From the NCBI RefSeq assembly GCF_000591055.1, contig NC_020388.1:2604001-2668000 (forward strand): a stretch of DNA of 64,000 nt, in the 5' to 3' direction. This document shows, piece by piece, positions 8,480 to 17,661 of the stretch. The notes beneath the pieces are model-generated. The model saw only the letters and a program-made list of their open reading frames with translations, searched no databases and was not told where the DNA came from. Source of the DNA: Natronomonas moolapensis 8.8.11. GTDB lineage: Archaea; Halobacteriota; Halobacteria; Halobacteriales; Haloarculaceae. The position numbers and the translations under genes were made by a program. The stretch's first letter is position 1. Every line of letters starts with the position of its first letter.

Positions 8480-10199
8480 GGCGATCCCCCCCGTCGGTCG
8501 CGACCCCGCTTTCGGGTGCGCCCCGGGCCGACGTGCGCCCGTCGTCGAAGGCCCCGAAGTCGATCGGCTCCCCGCCGGCAGGGTCGTGATCGCGGTTCTG
8601 GGTCGTCGCGTGCAGCGCGTAGTTCAACATCGCCTGCGAGAGCTGTTCGCCCCACAGCGCGTGGCGTTGGCCCTTCCAGCGCTCCTCGAGGAGTTCGTCC
8701 CAGGCGGCCCGCGTCGTCGCCTCGTCGTACTCGCCGTGGAGTTCGTTGGCCATCCGGTGACAGCAGAATCCGCCCTGGCAGTTCCCCATCGACGAACGCG
8801 TCCGGATGCGGACCGCGTTGAGGTCAGACCCCGACTGCCCGATCGCGTCCTGGATCTCCGCGCGCGTGACACCTTCGCATCCACAGACCGTCGGGTTCGG
8901 GCCGTCCGTGTCCAGCACCTCGTCGGCCCGCGAGCCGAGCCGTTCGACGCTCCGGCGGCCGATCGGCGACCGGAGGCCGAACTCGTCCATGTACTCGCGA
9001 AGCACGGAGAACTCCTCGCTGCCGGGGAGCGACACGTCGGCGGTGCGACAGTCGGCGTCGATGCCGAACTGCTCGCAGACGTGATCGGAGATCTCCTCGC
9101 CCATCATCCGGTAGGTGGTGAACTTCCCGCCGACGATGCTCGTCATCCCGCCGAGGCCGTCGCGTTCGTCGTGATCGAGCAGGAAGTAATCGCGGGTGAT
9201 GTCGGTCGGGTCGTCGCTGCCGACGTCCGGCGGCTCGTACAGCGGGCGAACGCCCCAGAACGACCGGATCGTCCGCGCCTCCTCGAGCATCGGCACCAGC
9301 TCCGAGAGCGTGTCGATCATCAGATCGACCTCCCACCCCTCCTCGGGGTAGTCCTCCGGGTCGTCGACCTCCTCGTCAGTCGTGCCGAGGATACACGTCG
9401 TCTCGTGGGGTACGACGATGTCGGCGTCGCCTTTCGGCCGGCAGCGGTTGATGACGGTGTCGACCTGTCGGGTGTTCATGATTGTCATGACGCCCTTCGA
9501 GGGGCGGACCTCGATGTCGACGCCGGCCATCTCGCCGATCCGCCCGGCCCACGCGCCCGTCGCGTTGACGACGTAGTCCGCCCGGATCTCCTCGCGGCCG
9601 CCCTCGGTACCGTGGACGCGCTTGCCGGACCCCGAGGCGTGGTCGACCACCACCCCGACGACCTCGCCGTCCTCGACGAGGAGGTCCTCGACCGTCGAGT
9701 GCGTCTCGATGCGCGCGCCGTGTTCGCTCGCGCTCGCGGCGTTGGCGACCACGAGGCGGAAGGGATCGACCGCCCCGTCGGGGACGGAAATCGCCTTCTC
9801 GATGTCTTTCGCGAGGTGAGGCTCCATTGCGCGCGCTTCACTCGCCGAGACCACCTCAGCGGGGATGCCACACGCCTCACACCCCTCGAGTTTCTCCTGG
9901 AAGTACTCCTCTGAGTCCTCCGGTCGCTTGACGAACAATCCGCCGGTCATCTCGACACAGTGGTTCGCGATGTCCCGCAGGACGCGGTTCTCCTCGATGC
10001 ACTCGGTCGCGCTCGCCCGATCGGAGACCGCGTACCGTCCGCCGCTGTGGAGCAGCCCGTGCATCCGCCCCGTCGTGCCGTGCGTCAGGTTCCCCTGCTC
10101 GATGAGGGTCACGTCCAGCCCCCGCATCGAGAGGTCCCGGGCGATCCCGGTTCCCGTCGACCCGCCCCCGATGACGGCGATGTGTGGTACCGATGCCAT
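8469..10199 (-). CDS. glpA: Anaerobic glycerol-3-phosphate dehydrogenase subunit A
   Basis: The 576-residue catalytic flavoprotein starts with the FAD-binding motif [13 protein letters not shown] at residues 11-23 and continues with [19 protein letters not shown], typical of glycerol-3-phosphate oxidases. Near residue 440 a CGCEGVT segment followed by CQGGFCCHR forms a BFD-like Cys-rich domain that probably holds an Fe-S cluster, as in other GlpA proteins. It converts glycerol-3-phosphate to dihydroxyacetone phosphate. It is the first gene of glpABC, reading away from glpK across a 500-base control region. A TTTATTTC-like box (minus strand AAATAAA, near 10228-10236) stands about 30-35 bases before the ATG. 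Confidence 0.96.
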   Translation of the reverse strand: MASVPHIAVIGGGSTGTGIARDLSMRGLDVTLIEQGNLTHGTTGRMHGLLHSGGRYAVSDRASATECIEENRVLRDIANHCVEMTGGLFVKRPEDSEEYFQEKLEGCEACGIPAEVVSASEARAMEPHLAKDIEKAISVPDGAVDPFRLVVANAASASEHGARIETHSTVEDLLVEDGEVVGVVVDHASGSGKRVHGTEGGREEIRADYVVNATGAWAGRIGEMAGVDIEVRPSKGVMTIMNTRQVDTVINRCRPKGDADIVVPHETTCILGTTDEEVDDPEDYPEEGWEVDLMIDTLSELVPMLEEARTIRSFWGVRPLYEPPDVGSDDPTDITRDYFLLDHDERDGLGGMTSIVGGKFTTYRMMGEEISDHVCEQFGIDADCRTADVSLPGSEEFSVLREYMDEFGLRSPIGRRSVERLGSRADEVLDTDGPNPTVCGCEGVTRAEIQDAIGQSGSDLNAVRIRTRSSMGNCQGGFCCHRMANELHGEYDEATTRAAWDELLEERWKGQRHALWGEQLSQAMLNYALHATTQNRDHDPAGGEPIDFGAFDDGRTSARGAPESGVATDGGDRRGD

Positions 10200-10701
10200 G
10201 TATGCTCACACTATTCAGGCTCTATCCACTTTATTTCATCGATAGTTCGGACCTCCTAGTAAACATGCGTATCGAACGTTGGGGATGCGTGACGAACGCG
10301 AACCGGTTCGAAAACGCCCTCTATCGGCCGATAAAAACGTATTATGGGTTTGGGGTCGCCCGCCGCAAGCAGTAGCTGTTAACACGCATTACAAGCTCCC
10401 GGTCGCCACCACCGCCGCCCGGAGCCGCGGCACTCGCCCCCCGGCGATGGCCCGTTCCGTCGCCGACCCGCCGTTCGCGCGTTTACGCTCTCCTCCGTGG
10501 TGTACGTGAGATATCGGCTCTCGCGCCGCGGTACGGTCGAGAAGCCACCGGGCCCGTGTCGGCCGGGGGGGTACCCCTGCCGCCGGGGCATATCTTTATT
10601 GACGTACCCTATTTGTGGGTAACATTTAATACATAGTGTCGTATTGTTTATCGCCAAGGTGGCTACGGACGTAAATTGCCGCCGAACGGAGCATACCAAC
10701 C
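10200..10701. promoter_or_regulatory. Divergent control region of glpABC and glpK
   Basis: No gene is supported in these 502 bases. The glpA side has an AAATAAA-type box near 10228-10236. The glpK side has AT-rich boxes around 10618-10655, including ATTTAATAC, which would give glpK a leader of several tens of bases. A GGGGTACCCC palindrome at 10568-10577 lies between them. The length and the divergent genes point to shared, substrate-dependent regulation of glycerol catabolism. Confidence 0.6.
10568..10577. promoter_or_regulatory. Perfect palindrome GGGGTACCCC upstream of glpK
   Basis: This exact decamer is also found before the IclR gene at 1203-1212. Here it is about 40-50 bases upstream of the AT-rich promoter candidates of glpK. 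Function is unknown. Confidence 0.35.
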
Positions 10702-12234
10702 ATGGCAACCTCATATGTCGGCGCGATCGATCAGGGAACGACAGGAACCCGTTTTATGGTCTTCGACCACAGCGGGCACGTGATCGCCAACGCCTACGAG
10801 CAACACGAACAGATCTACCCCGAACCCGGCTGGGTCGAACACGACCCCGTCGAAATCTGGGAAAACACCAAAAGCGTCGTACTGAGCGGCCTCGACGAGG
10901 CCGGCCTCGACGCCGAGCAACTGGCGGCGCTGGGGATCACGAACCAACGCGAGACGACTATCGTCTGGGACAGAGAAAGCGGCAAGCCGGTGCACAACGC
11001 CTTGGTCTGGCAGGACCGACGGACCACGGACCGCGTCGAGGAACTCCAGGAGGCGGGCAAGGTCGAGGAGATCCGCGAGAAGACCGGCCTCGAGTGTGAC
11101 GCGTACTTTTCGGCGACCAAGACCGAGTGGATCCTCGACAACGCCGAACCTTTGAAGCTCCAGAGCAGCCGGTCGCGGGACCTGCGCTCTCGCGCCCGCG
11201 ACGGCGAGTTGTTGATGGGAACGATCGACTCGTGGCTCATCTACAACCTCACCGGCAACCACATCACCGACGTCTCCAACGCCTCCCGGACGATGCTCTA
11301 CAACATCGAGGGCATGCACTGGGACGAGGAGTTGCTAGCGGAGTTCGACGTACCGGAGGCGATGCTGCCGGAGGTGCGGCCATCCTCCGACGAGAGTCTC
11401 TACGGCCACACCGATGCCGACGGCTTCCTCGGCGCCGAAGTGCCGGTAGCGGGTGCGCTCGGCGACCAGCAGGCGGCGCTGTTCGGCCAGACCTGTTTCG
11501 ATGCGGGTGACGCCAAAAACACCTACGGGACCGGGTCGTTCTACCTGATGAACACGGGCAACGAGGCCGTCTCCTCCGACCACGGACTGTTGACGACGGT
11601 CGGCTTCCAGCTCTCCGGGGAGCCCGTCCAGTACGCCCTCGAAGGGTCGATCTTCGTTACCGGCGCGGCCATCGAATGGCTCGAAGACGTCGACATCATC
11701 AACAACGCCGCCCAGACGGCCGAGCTCGCGAGTTCGGTCGACTCGACGGACGGGGTGTACATGGTGCCGGCGTTCACGGGACTCGGAGCCCCCCACTGGG
11801 ACGGCCGCGCCCGCGGGACGATTGTGGGGATGACCCGCGGGACCGGAAAAGAACACATCGTGCGGGCGACGCTGGAGTCGATCGCCTACCAGACGCGGGA
11901 TATCGCCGAGGCGATGGAGGCCGACTCGGGCGTCGAAACCACGACGCTACGGGTCGACGGCGGGGCCGTGAAAAACAACTTCCTGTGTCAACTCCAGGCC
12001 GACATCATCCAGACGGAGATCGCCCGCCCCGAAGTCGATGAGACCACCGCCCTTGGATCGGCTTACGCCGCCGGCCTGGCCGTCGGCTACTGGGACGACC
12101 TCGACGAACTCCGCTCGAACTGGCAGGTCGACCGCGAGTTCGATGCCGAGATGGAGTCCGAGCAGGCCGACGGGATGTACGGTCGATGGGACGACGCCGT
12201 CGAGCGGTCCCTCGATTGGGCTCAGGAGGAGTAA
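10702..12234 (+). CDS. glpK: Glycerol kinase
   Basis: The 510-residue protein is a full-length FGGY-family kinase that phosphorylates glycerol with ATP in the cytoplasm. The N-terminal phosphate-binding loop AIDQGTTGTR lies at residues 8-17; the GSFYLMNTG loop, the family signature AGLEHP-equivalent region around GLGAPHWDGRARG (near residue 355) and the adenosine motif DGGAVKNNFLCQ are all present. A short insertion near residues 153-170 (Ser/Arg-rich, before LLMGTIDSWL) is a haloarchaeal feature. It is followed after three bases by a membrane-protein gene and reads away from glpABC, so uptake, phosphorylation and oxidation of glycerol are encoded together. Confidence 0.97.
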   Translation: MATSYVGAIDQGTTGTRFMVFDHSGHVIANAYEQHEQIYPEPGWVEHDPVEIWENTKSVVLSGLDEAGLDAEQLAALGITNQRETTIVWDRESGKPVHNALVWQDRRTTDRVEELQEAGKVEEIREKTGLECDAYFSATKTEWILDNAEPLKLQSSRSRDLRSRARDGELLMGTIDSWLIYNLTGNHITDVSNASRTMLYNIEGMHWDEELLAEFDVPEAMLPEVRPSSDESLYGHTDADGFLGAEVPVAGALGDQQAALFGQTCFDAGDAKNTYGTGSFYLMNTGNEAVSSDHGLLTTVGFQLSGEPVQYALEGSIFVTGAAIEWLEDVDIINNAAQTAELASSVDSTDGVYMVPAFTGLGAPHWDGRARGTIVGMTRGTGKEHIVRATLESIAYQTRDIAEAMEADSGVETTTLRVDGGAVKNNFLCQLQADIIQTEIARPEVDETTALGSAYAAGLAVGYWDDLDELRSNWQVDREFDAEMESEQADGMYGRWDDAVERSLDWAQEE

Positions 12235-12237
12235 TCC

Positions 12238-13332
12238 ATGTACGATATCATCCTTCAGGTCCCGGTCATCGGCATGCCGTGGGAGGACTTCGCGCTGTTG
12301 TTTATTACCGCGCTGGCGGGCGGCGCCTTCGGTGCAGCCATCGGCGCCCTCCCGGCGTTCATCTTCACCGGGTTCGTCGTCTTCCTCGGCGAAGGGCTCG
12401 CTATCCTCCAGCGGGAGGTCGGCGGGGCGGTCGCGGAGATCGGTCAAGGCGAACTGGCCGCGGGCGTGACCGGCGTTATCGGTTTTGGTGCGATCACCGG
12501 ACCGCACATCGCCTTCGCCGGCGGTGTCGCCGCGTCCGCGTACGCCGGGAAAAAGTACCCCGAAATGGAGCCTGACGGTTGGGATTACCACTTCGGGAAG
12601 AACATCCTCTACGCGTTCGGCACGAAACCGGATATCCTCGCGGTGGGTGCTATCTTCGGAGTTCTCGGGATGTTTATCAACCAGTTCGCGGCCGCGGTCC
12701 TCGCTGTCGGTGGGACTGGAATCACCGACTCGATCGCGCTGTCGGTGTTCACCACTGCGTTCATCGCGCGGGTCGTGTTCGGCTACCCGCTCGTCGGAAA
12801 GGCGGCCGGATCGAGCATACTGGATATGTCGCCCTTCGAGCGTGAGGAGCCTCGCATGGCCACCGACGGCGGCGAGGTACCGCTCGAACACAAGGGACGT
12901 CTGGCCACCGAACCGTGGCTACCCCACCAGTACAAGTGGGGCGGCGTCGCGACGATCGGTCTCATCGGCGGGATCCTCGGCGGTTACATCTGGATCCAGA
13001 CCGGGAGTATCTTCCTCGGCTACGCCATCTCCGCGATCAGCCTGCTGTTCTTGAACCTCGGCGTCGAAAAGATCCCCGTCACCCATCATATCACCCTCAT
13101 CGGCGCGGTCGGTGCCGTGGTCGTCGCCCCTGTCGCGGGAAGCGTCGTTGCGCTCCTCGCGGCCGGCGTCTTCGGCGCGGTCAGCGGCCTCCTCGGCGAG
13201 GTGACCCAACGGCTGTTCTACTCGCACTCGGGAACCCACGTCGATCCCCCAGCGATGGCGATCGCGATCGCGATGTTCTTCATCGCGGTCCTCTCGATCG
13301 CCGGTGTCCTGCCGAACGCGGGGTACCTCTGA
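12238..13332 (+). CDS. Polytopic membrane protein next to glycerol kinase, possible glycerol uptake protein
   Basis: The 364-residue protein contains about nine or ten hydrophobic segments, rich in Gly and Ala, with one long hydrophilic loop around residues 200-235. It begins three bases after the glpK stop, so the two are almost certainly co-transcribed and translationally linked. Homologues are found beside glpK in other haloarchaea, and a role in glycerol entry or in organising glycerol metabolism has been supposed. It has no similarity that I can see to MIP-type glycerol facilitators (no NPA motifs). The transport role is inference from position. Confidence 0.7.
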   Translation: MYDIILQVPVIGMPWEDFALLFITALAGGAFGAAIGALPAFIFTGFVVFLGEGLAILQREVGGAVAEIGQGELAAGVTGVIGFGAITGPHIAFAGGVAASAYAGKKYPEMEPDGWDYHFGKNILYAFGTKPDILAVGAIFGVLGMFINQFAAAVLAVGGTGITDSIALSVFTTAFIARVVFGYPLVGKAAGSSILDMSPFEREEPRMATDGGEVPLEHKGRLATEPWLPHQYKWGGVATIGLIGGILGGYIWIQTGSIFLGYAISAISLLFLNLGVEKIPVTHHITLIGAVGAVVVAPVAGSVVALLAAGVFGAVSGLLGEVTQRLFYSHSGTHVDPPAMAIAIAMFFIAVLSIAGVLPNAGYL

Positions 13333-13504
13333 TCGCGTAGGGGATCCGACCGCTCGTCCGAGTATCGCTCAGAACCGCGGTCCACCGGGTCGACGTGGCC
13401 CGGAGCGCCGCAGTGTCGCCCCGGGGGCGGGGTCCAACACTCCGTGACCGGGGTTCTTTTTATGACGTGGCTGAAATCCCCCACTACAAACACGTAGACC
13501 GGAC

Positions 13505-14674
13505 ATGGACATCGACGCGAGAATAAAACGACGACAGCGACGCGACGAGGGCCCACGCCTGATACAGGACTACGAGTCGTTGTCCCCAGTGGCACACATC
13601 GACGAACCCTCCGACCGCGGTCCAGTGTTCGAGCGCCTGCTCGATCACCTCGACCCGGTGTTCGACGGCGTTTTGCCGCCGAACGCCTACGTCCACGGCG
13701 AGTTCGGCTCCGGGAAGTCGGCGATCGTCACCGCCCTGTTCGCACACCTCCAGCGGCTCTCGACGGAGCCGCGGTCGGTCATCCACACGAGTACGCGGGC
13801 GGCCTCGCCGACGACCCCCGGCTTCGTTTACCTCGACACGCGAACGACGACGAGCGAGTTCGCCTTCTATCACGCCGTCCTTGACGCGCTCGTCGAGGAC
13901 CCGGTTCCGGAACACGGCATCAGCACCGAGGAGCTCCGCGAACGCCTCCACGCCATCCTCGGGGAGTCCCGAAACGGCATCGTCGTCGCCGTCGACCATG
14001 TCGGCGAACCGAACAGCGTCGACACCGCCGGCCTCATCGACCTGTTCGCCGGGTTGCCGAGCAACGTGAGCTGGCTCGCCGTCGGCCGGACCCCCCCGGA
14101 ACACACCGGGTTGACCACCTACACGGCGACCTCGATAACCATCCCTCCCTACCAGCGACAGATGCTCGTCGACGTGTTGATGACGCGGGCCTCCGAGGGG
14201 CTCACCCAGCGCGCGCTGGATCACGACCTCGCCCGCCGGATCGCCGAGTGGGCCGACGGCAACGCCCACAGCGCGCTCGCCGCGCTGTTCATCGCCGCCG
14301 ACCGGGCCGACCGGGCCGACCGAACCCGGCTGTGCGGGGCGGACGTCGACGCCGCGATCGCGGAGATCCCGGACGTCTCGGTCTCGCTGGCGGAAGTGCT
14401 CTCGTTGCCGGTCAACAAACAGCTCGTCTTGCGGCGGCTCGTCGATCTCGACGACGACGAGCGCGCCTCGGTCTCGGCGACGACCGAGACGATAAGCGCC
14501 GACGTCGACCTCTCCATCGGGACCGTCAAGCGGTTCCTCTACGAGATGGCCGAAACCGGAATCGTCGAGCGCGTCCAGGCCGAGAGCCACGACGGCAAGG
14601 GCCGGCCGCCGAGCCGCGTCGAATTGCGGTTCCCGCCGACCGCGTTCCGCCGGCTACACGGCCTCCGGCAGTAG
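13505..14674 (+). CDS. Orc1/Cdc6-family AAA+ ATPase (divergent paralogue)
   Basis: The 389-residue protein has the AAA+ plan of archaeal replication initiators: Walker A GEFGSGKS at 65-72, a Walker B-like strand GIVVAVDHVGE near 158-167, and a C-terminal winged helix (residues about 310-385, with SADVDLSIGTVKRFLYEMAETGIVE in two parts). Canonical Orc1 proteins have Asp-Glu in Walker B; here Asp164 is followed by His165, so ATP hydrolysis may be weak. No origin-recognition-box repeats are evident in the adjacent intergenic DNA, and this paralogue probably does not mark an origin. It could act as a regulator or in repair. Function beyond the family is uncertain. Confidence 0.8.
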   Translation: MDIDARIKRRQRRDEGPRLIQDYESLSPVAHIDEPSDRGPVFERLLDHLDPVFDGVLPPNAYVHGEFGSGKSAIVTALFAHLQRLSTEPRSVIHTSTRAASPTTPGFVYLDTRTTTSEFAFYHAVLDALVEDPVPEHGISTEELRERLHAILGESRNGIVVAVDHVGEPNSVDTAGLIDLFAGLPSNVSWLAVGRTPPEHTGLTTYTATSITIPPYQRQMLVDVLMTRASEGLTQRALDHDLARRIAEWADGNAHSALAALFIAADRADRADRTRLCGADVDAAIAEIPDVSVSLAEVLSLPVNKQLVLRRLVDLDDDERASVSATTETISADVDLSIGTVKRFLYEMAETGIVERVQAESHDGKGRPPSRVELRFPPTAFRRLHGLRQ

Positions 14675-14781
14675 CCCACACCGCGTTCCCGGGCGTTCGA
14701 GCGCCGACGCCCCGGTCGTTCCGTCTCGAAGCCCGGCGCCGGCGCCGAAGCCACTATGTATTGGTCGACCCAACCGCATCT

Positions 14782-15270
14782 GTGCCAATCGAACAGGGCG
14801 ATCGGGTCCGACTCGACTACGTCGGACGCTTCGAGGACGGTACCGTCTTCGCGACGTCGCGGCCCGCCGTCGCGACGGAACACGACCTGCTGCCGCCCGA
14901 AGAGGGCGATCCCACCCCGCTGTCGTTCACCGTCGGCGCGGCCGAGGTGATCGACGGTCTCGAGTCGGCCGTCATCGGTATGAAAGTCGGGGCGGAAGCG
15001 ACGGTGCGGGTGCCGCCCGAGGAGGCCTACGGCGAACACGACCCCGACCGGGTGCGGGAGTACGACCCCGAGGCTTTCGAGGCGATGGTCGGGGAGCCAC
15101 CCGAGATCGGCACCCACGTCGAGGCGAAAAACGACCTCCACGGCGACGTTACTGCCGTTACCGACGAGTCGGTCCAAGTCGACTTCAACCACGAGCTGGC
15201 CGGCCGGACGCTTCGATTCGACATCGAGGTCCTCGACGTCGAATCGGCACGGGGCAAAAAGGGACTGTAG
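14782..15270 (+). CDS. FKBP-type peptidyl-prolyl cis-trans isomerase, SlyD-like
   Basis: The 162-residue protein has the FKBP core (DYVGRFEDGTVF at about residues 10-21, then VIDGLESAVIGMKVGAE) followed by an insert-in-flap region and the motif VDFNHELAGRTLRFDIEV typical of SlyD-like archaeal FKBPs. It catalyses Xaa-Pro isomerisation and can act as a chaperone in the cytoplasm. The start is a GTG at 14782, with CTATGTAT about 25 bases upstream as a TATA candidate; the frame is open further upstream but lies in GC-rich DNA without similarity. It lies alone between the Orc1-like and Lrp genes on the same strand. Confidence 0.9.
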   Translation: MPIEQGDRVRLDYVGRFEDGTVFATSRPAVATEHDLLPPEEGDPTPLSFTVGAAEVIDGLESAVIGMKVGAEATVRVPPEEAYGEHDPDRVREYDPEAFEAMVGEPPEIGTHVEAKNDLHGDVTAVTDESVQVDFNHELAGRTLRFDIEVLDVESARGKKGL

Positions 15271-15361
15271 CCGGACGGTGGGGCCGACGTTTCTGTGTAT
15301 CACCGTCACCGCTGGAGGATCCTCCCCACGAATAAAGTGTCTTTGCGGCCGACACACCGGT

Positions 15362-15838
15362 ATGACCGATGAGGAGATCGACGACGTCGACAGAGCGATC
15401 CTGTACGCACTCCAGGAGGACGCCCGGAACATGTCGTCCGGAGACATCGCAGAGCGGACCGGTACCTCCGACAGCACCGTTCGAAAGCGCATCCGGCGTC
15501 TCGAGGCCGACGGCGTGATCAAGGGGTACAGCGCCAGCGTCGACTACCAGCGATCGGGCTATCCGCTCCGAATGCTGCTTTATTGTACCGCTTCGATCCC
15601 CGAACGTGGCGAGATCATCCCCGAAATCCTGGACATCGATTGTGTGATATCCGTCCAGGAGTTGGTCACCGGCGACCAGAACCTCCTCGTCACCGCAGTC
15701 GGCGAGACGGACGACGATATCACCCCCGTCGCACAGGAGCTTCTCGACATGGGACTCACGGTCGCCGACGAGGTCCTCGTCCGCAGCCACGAGACGACGC
15801 CCTTCGGCAAGTTCGATTCCGGCCCCCACGAGGCTTAA
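15362..15838 (+). CDS. Lrp/AsnC family transcriptional regulator
   Basis: The 158-residue protein has an N-terminal AsnC-type helix-turn-helix (about residues 8-55; DRAILYALQEDARN, then a recognition helix around SDSTVRKRIRRL) and a C-terminal RAM-like ligand domain. Such proteins sense amino acids or related metabolites and act locally or globally. ATAAAGT about 30 bases before the ATG at 15362 is a likely TATA box. The stop codon overlaps the stop of the convergent amidohydrolase gene by three bases. The C-terminus ends in a short tail TTPFGKFDSGPHEA that is unlike the standard domain. Confidence 0.9.
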   Translation: MTDEEIDDVDRAILYALQEDARNMSSGDIAERTGTSDSTVRKRIRRLEADGVIKGYSASVDYQRSGYPLRMLLYCTASIPERGEIIPEILDIDCVISVQELVTGDQNLLVTAVGETDDDITPVAQELLDMGLTVADEVLVRSHETTPFGKFDSGPHEA

Positions 15839-15846
15839 AAAAAGAC
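15835..15846 (-). terminator. T-tract at the end of the amidohydrolase gene
   Basis: On the minus strand a run of seven T residues covers the last codons and stop of the amidohydrolase gene. Archaeal transcription commonly ends at such tracts without a hairpin, so this may end the minus-strand transcript. Confidence 0.4.
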
Positions 15847-16851
15847 CCCTTTGACGTCCAGTCCGGTCGCACGGCGGACGACCGCCCGCACCGGATCGGC
15901 CGTGCCAGCCAGGTTCTCGGAGTCGCCATCGAGGACGAGCAGCGCTGCGCGGCGGCCCGGGGCGATGACGCCACAGTCGAGTCCGGCGCACTCGGCACCG
16001 GCCGTCGTCGCCATCCGCAACACCTCCCGGGCGGTCACGTCGAACTGTTTCGCCGTGTACGCCATCTCCCGGAACATCGACGGGGGATTCAACATGACGT
16101 TGTCGGTGCCGAGCGCGACGGTCGTGTGGTCGAGCAACTCCCGCACTGGGGGCGCTCCGACGTCGAGAACGGTGTTCGCCCGTGGACAGACCGCGACCGG
16201 CACCGACTGCTCCGCAACCCGCTGTAGGTGTTCCCTTTCGGCGTGTACCATGTGGACGAGAAGGTCCGGCTCTAAATCGAGCGCCGGATGGATGTCGGTC
16301 GGGTCCGGCTCGCCGGCGTGGATGGCAAACGGGACGTCGCGTTTCCGGCAGGCGACACGCTGTTCGGTGAAGTCGCCGTCGTTCGCCCCGGATGCTCCAT
16401 ACCCGTCGGCGACGTCGAGGACGGACTGATCGCCGCTCCCGAAGACGAAGGGGTCGACGGAAACGGGCGCCGCCGCCTCACGGAGCGCGCGCGCTCCGGC
16501 TGCTCCGGACTCCCGGAAATCCAGACACGAGACCGTCCCGGTTCGCCGCATGAACCGAAGCGTCCGGCGCATCGCTGACACGAGGTCAGGACGGTCGGCG
16601 GCCGCCAGCCGTCGGTGTTTCAGACTGTCCGGCGGTGCCACCGCCTCGTCGAGCGATCGCCCGACAGCAGCCTCCTTCGCGACGGAGTCGCCCAGATGCG
16701 TGTGCGCGTTGACGAACGCCGGCAGTACGATATCGGTCGACGCCGTTTCGTCTTTTTCGATGCGTTTGATCCGCCCGTCGTCGACGACGACGCGACCACG
16801 AGTCGGCTCGAACGACCGACCAACGAGGACCGTCCCGGAGAGCGTTTCCAT
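15835..16851 (-). CDS. Metal-dependent amidohydrolase (cytosine/nucleoside deaminase-like)
   Basis: The 338-residue protein belongs to the amidohydrolase superfamily subgroup of cytosine deaminases and SAH/MTA deaminases. Metal ligands are recognisable: HTH in VNAHTHLGD (near residue 51), His in AIHAGEP (near 198), His in LVHMVH and Asp in ALGTDNVML (near 272). It probably removes an amino or halide group from a purine, pyrimidine or triazine ring; the substrate is unknown. At 338 residues it is shorter than typical SAH deaminases of about 430. The IS6 copy 2 edge lies only 41 bases before the ATG, so its promoter may have been altered. The gene ends tail-to-tail with lrp, overlapping four bases. 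Confidence 0.85.
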   Translation of the reverse strand: METLSGTVLVGRSFEPTRGRVVVDDGRIKRIEKDETASTDIVLPAFVNAHTHLGDSVAKEAAVGRSLDEAVAPPDSLKHRRLAAADRPDLVSAMRRTLRFMRRTGTVSCLDFRESGAAGARALREAAAPVSVDPFVFGSGDQSVLDVADGYGASGANDGDFTEQRVACRKRDVPFAIHAGEPDPTDIHPALDLEPDLLVHMVHAEREHLQRVAEQSVPVAVCPRANTVLDVGAPPVRELLDHTTVALGTDNVMLNPPSMFREMAYTAKQFDVTAREVLRMATTAGAECAGLDCGVIAPGRRAALLVLDGDSENLAGTADPVRAVVRRATGLDVKGVFF

Positions 16852-16892
16852 ACTGGTATCCCGGATCGAATACCGATATGGTTTCTGTACGA

Positions 16893-17588
16893 GGCGGTGT
16901 TCAGATAAGGATGAAGAGTGAGGCGGTGCGTTTTTTGAGTGTCTATGTTCAAAAACGCCCGCCTCAACGGCTGTTTGGACGAGATTGAATTAGGTTTTAT
17001 GGAACGAGAGGCGACACCGAAATTGCTGATGAAGCTCGGTATTCAGCTCCATTTGGCTGGCCTATCACTTTCGAATACCGTTTCAATTCTTGAAATATTC
17101 GGTGTCGAACGAGCCCGATCTACCGTTCACAACTGGGTTCACAAAGCTGATCTACAGCCCGAATCTAATTGGAGTCCGGATCACGTTGCGGTCGATGAGA
17201 CCGTGATCCAACTCAATGATGAGCAGTATTGGCTGTACGCCGCTGTCGATCCCGAAACAAACGAATTACTGCATACAACGCTTGAGCCAGCGACAAACAA
17301 GGTAATTGCTCACGAATTCTTTGCCGAACTTCGTGAGAAACATGACGTTGACGGCGCGGTGTTTCTCATCGATGGCTCGCACTCCTTGAAAGACGCCTGT
17401 CGCCGTCACAGCCTCGATTGCAGATATGAAAAACATGGAAATCGGAATAGTGTCGAACGTATCTTTCGAGAAATAAAACGACGAACTACCAGTTTCTCAA
17501 ACTGTTTCAGCAACGCCGAAGCAGATACCGCCGACGACTGGCTTCGATCCTTCGCCTTCGCATGGAATCAGCGTATCTGAACACTACC
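16893..17588 (+). mobile_element. IS6-family insertion sequence, copy 2 (696 bp)
   Basis: This is the sister of the element at 2339-3035, in opposite orientation. The ends are GGCGGTGTTCAGATAAG at the left and, read inward from the right, GGTAGTGTTCAGATA. Unlike copy 1 there is no direct repeat at its borders: CTGTACGA precedes it and GTACACAC follows. Missing duplication is expected when an IS6 element has taken part in a later inversion, deletion or recombination. It sits between the amidohydrolase promoter and a frameshifted methyltransferase gene. Confidence 0.9.
16945..17580 (+). CDS. IS6-family transposase
   Basis: The protein is 211 residues from the ATG at 16945, the same length as the transposase of copy 1; a GTG two codons earlier is a weaker start. 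The DDE residues are intact (HVAVDET, FLIDGSHS, NSVERIFREIKRR). Differences from copy 1 are scattered, conservative and without stops, so both genes appear functional but have diverged. Confidence 0.92.
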   Translation: MFKNARLNGCLDEIELGFMEREATPKLLMKLGIQLHLAGLSLSNTVSILEIFGVERARSTVHNWVHKADLQPESNWSPDHVAVDETVIQLNDEQYWLYAAVDPETNELLHTTLEPATNKVIAHEFFAELREKHDVDGAVFLIDGSHSLKDACRRHSLDCRYEKHGNRNSVERIFREIKRRTTSFSNCFSNAEADTADDWLRSFAFAWNQRI

Positions 17589-17661
17589 GTACACACATAG
17601 TTATAATTTTTCTGCGACGGGCGCGAAAATTCGTAAGGTGTCATCCCCGCCCGGACTCCGG

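Noticed and set aside
13333-13504. Possible replication origin next to the Orc1/Cdc6-like gene
   Set aside because: No repeated origin-recognition boxes or long AT-rich unwinding element could be found in this short intergenic stretch.
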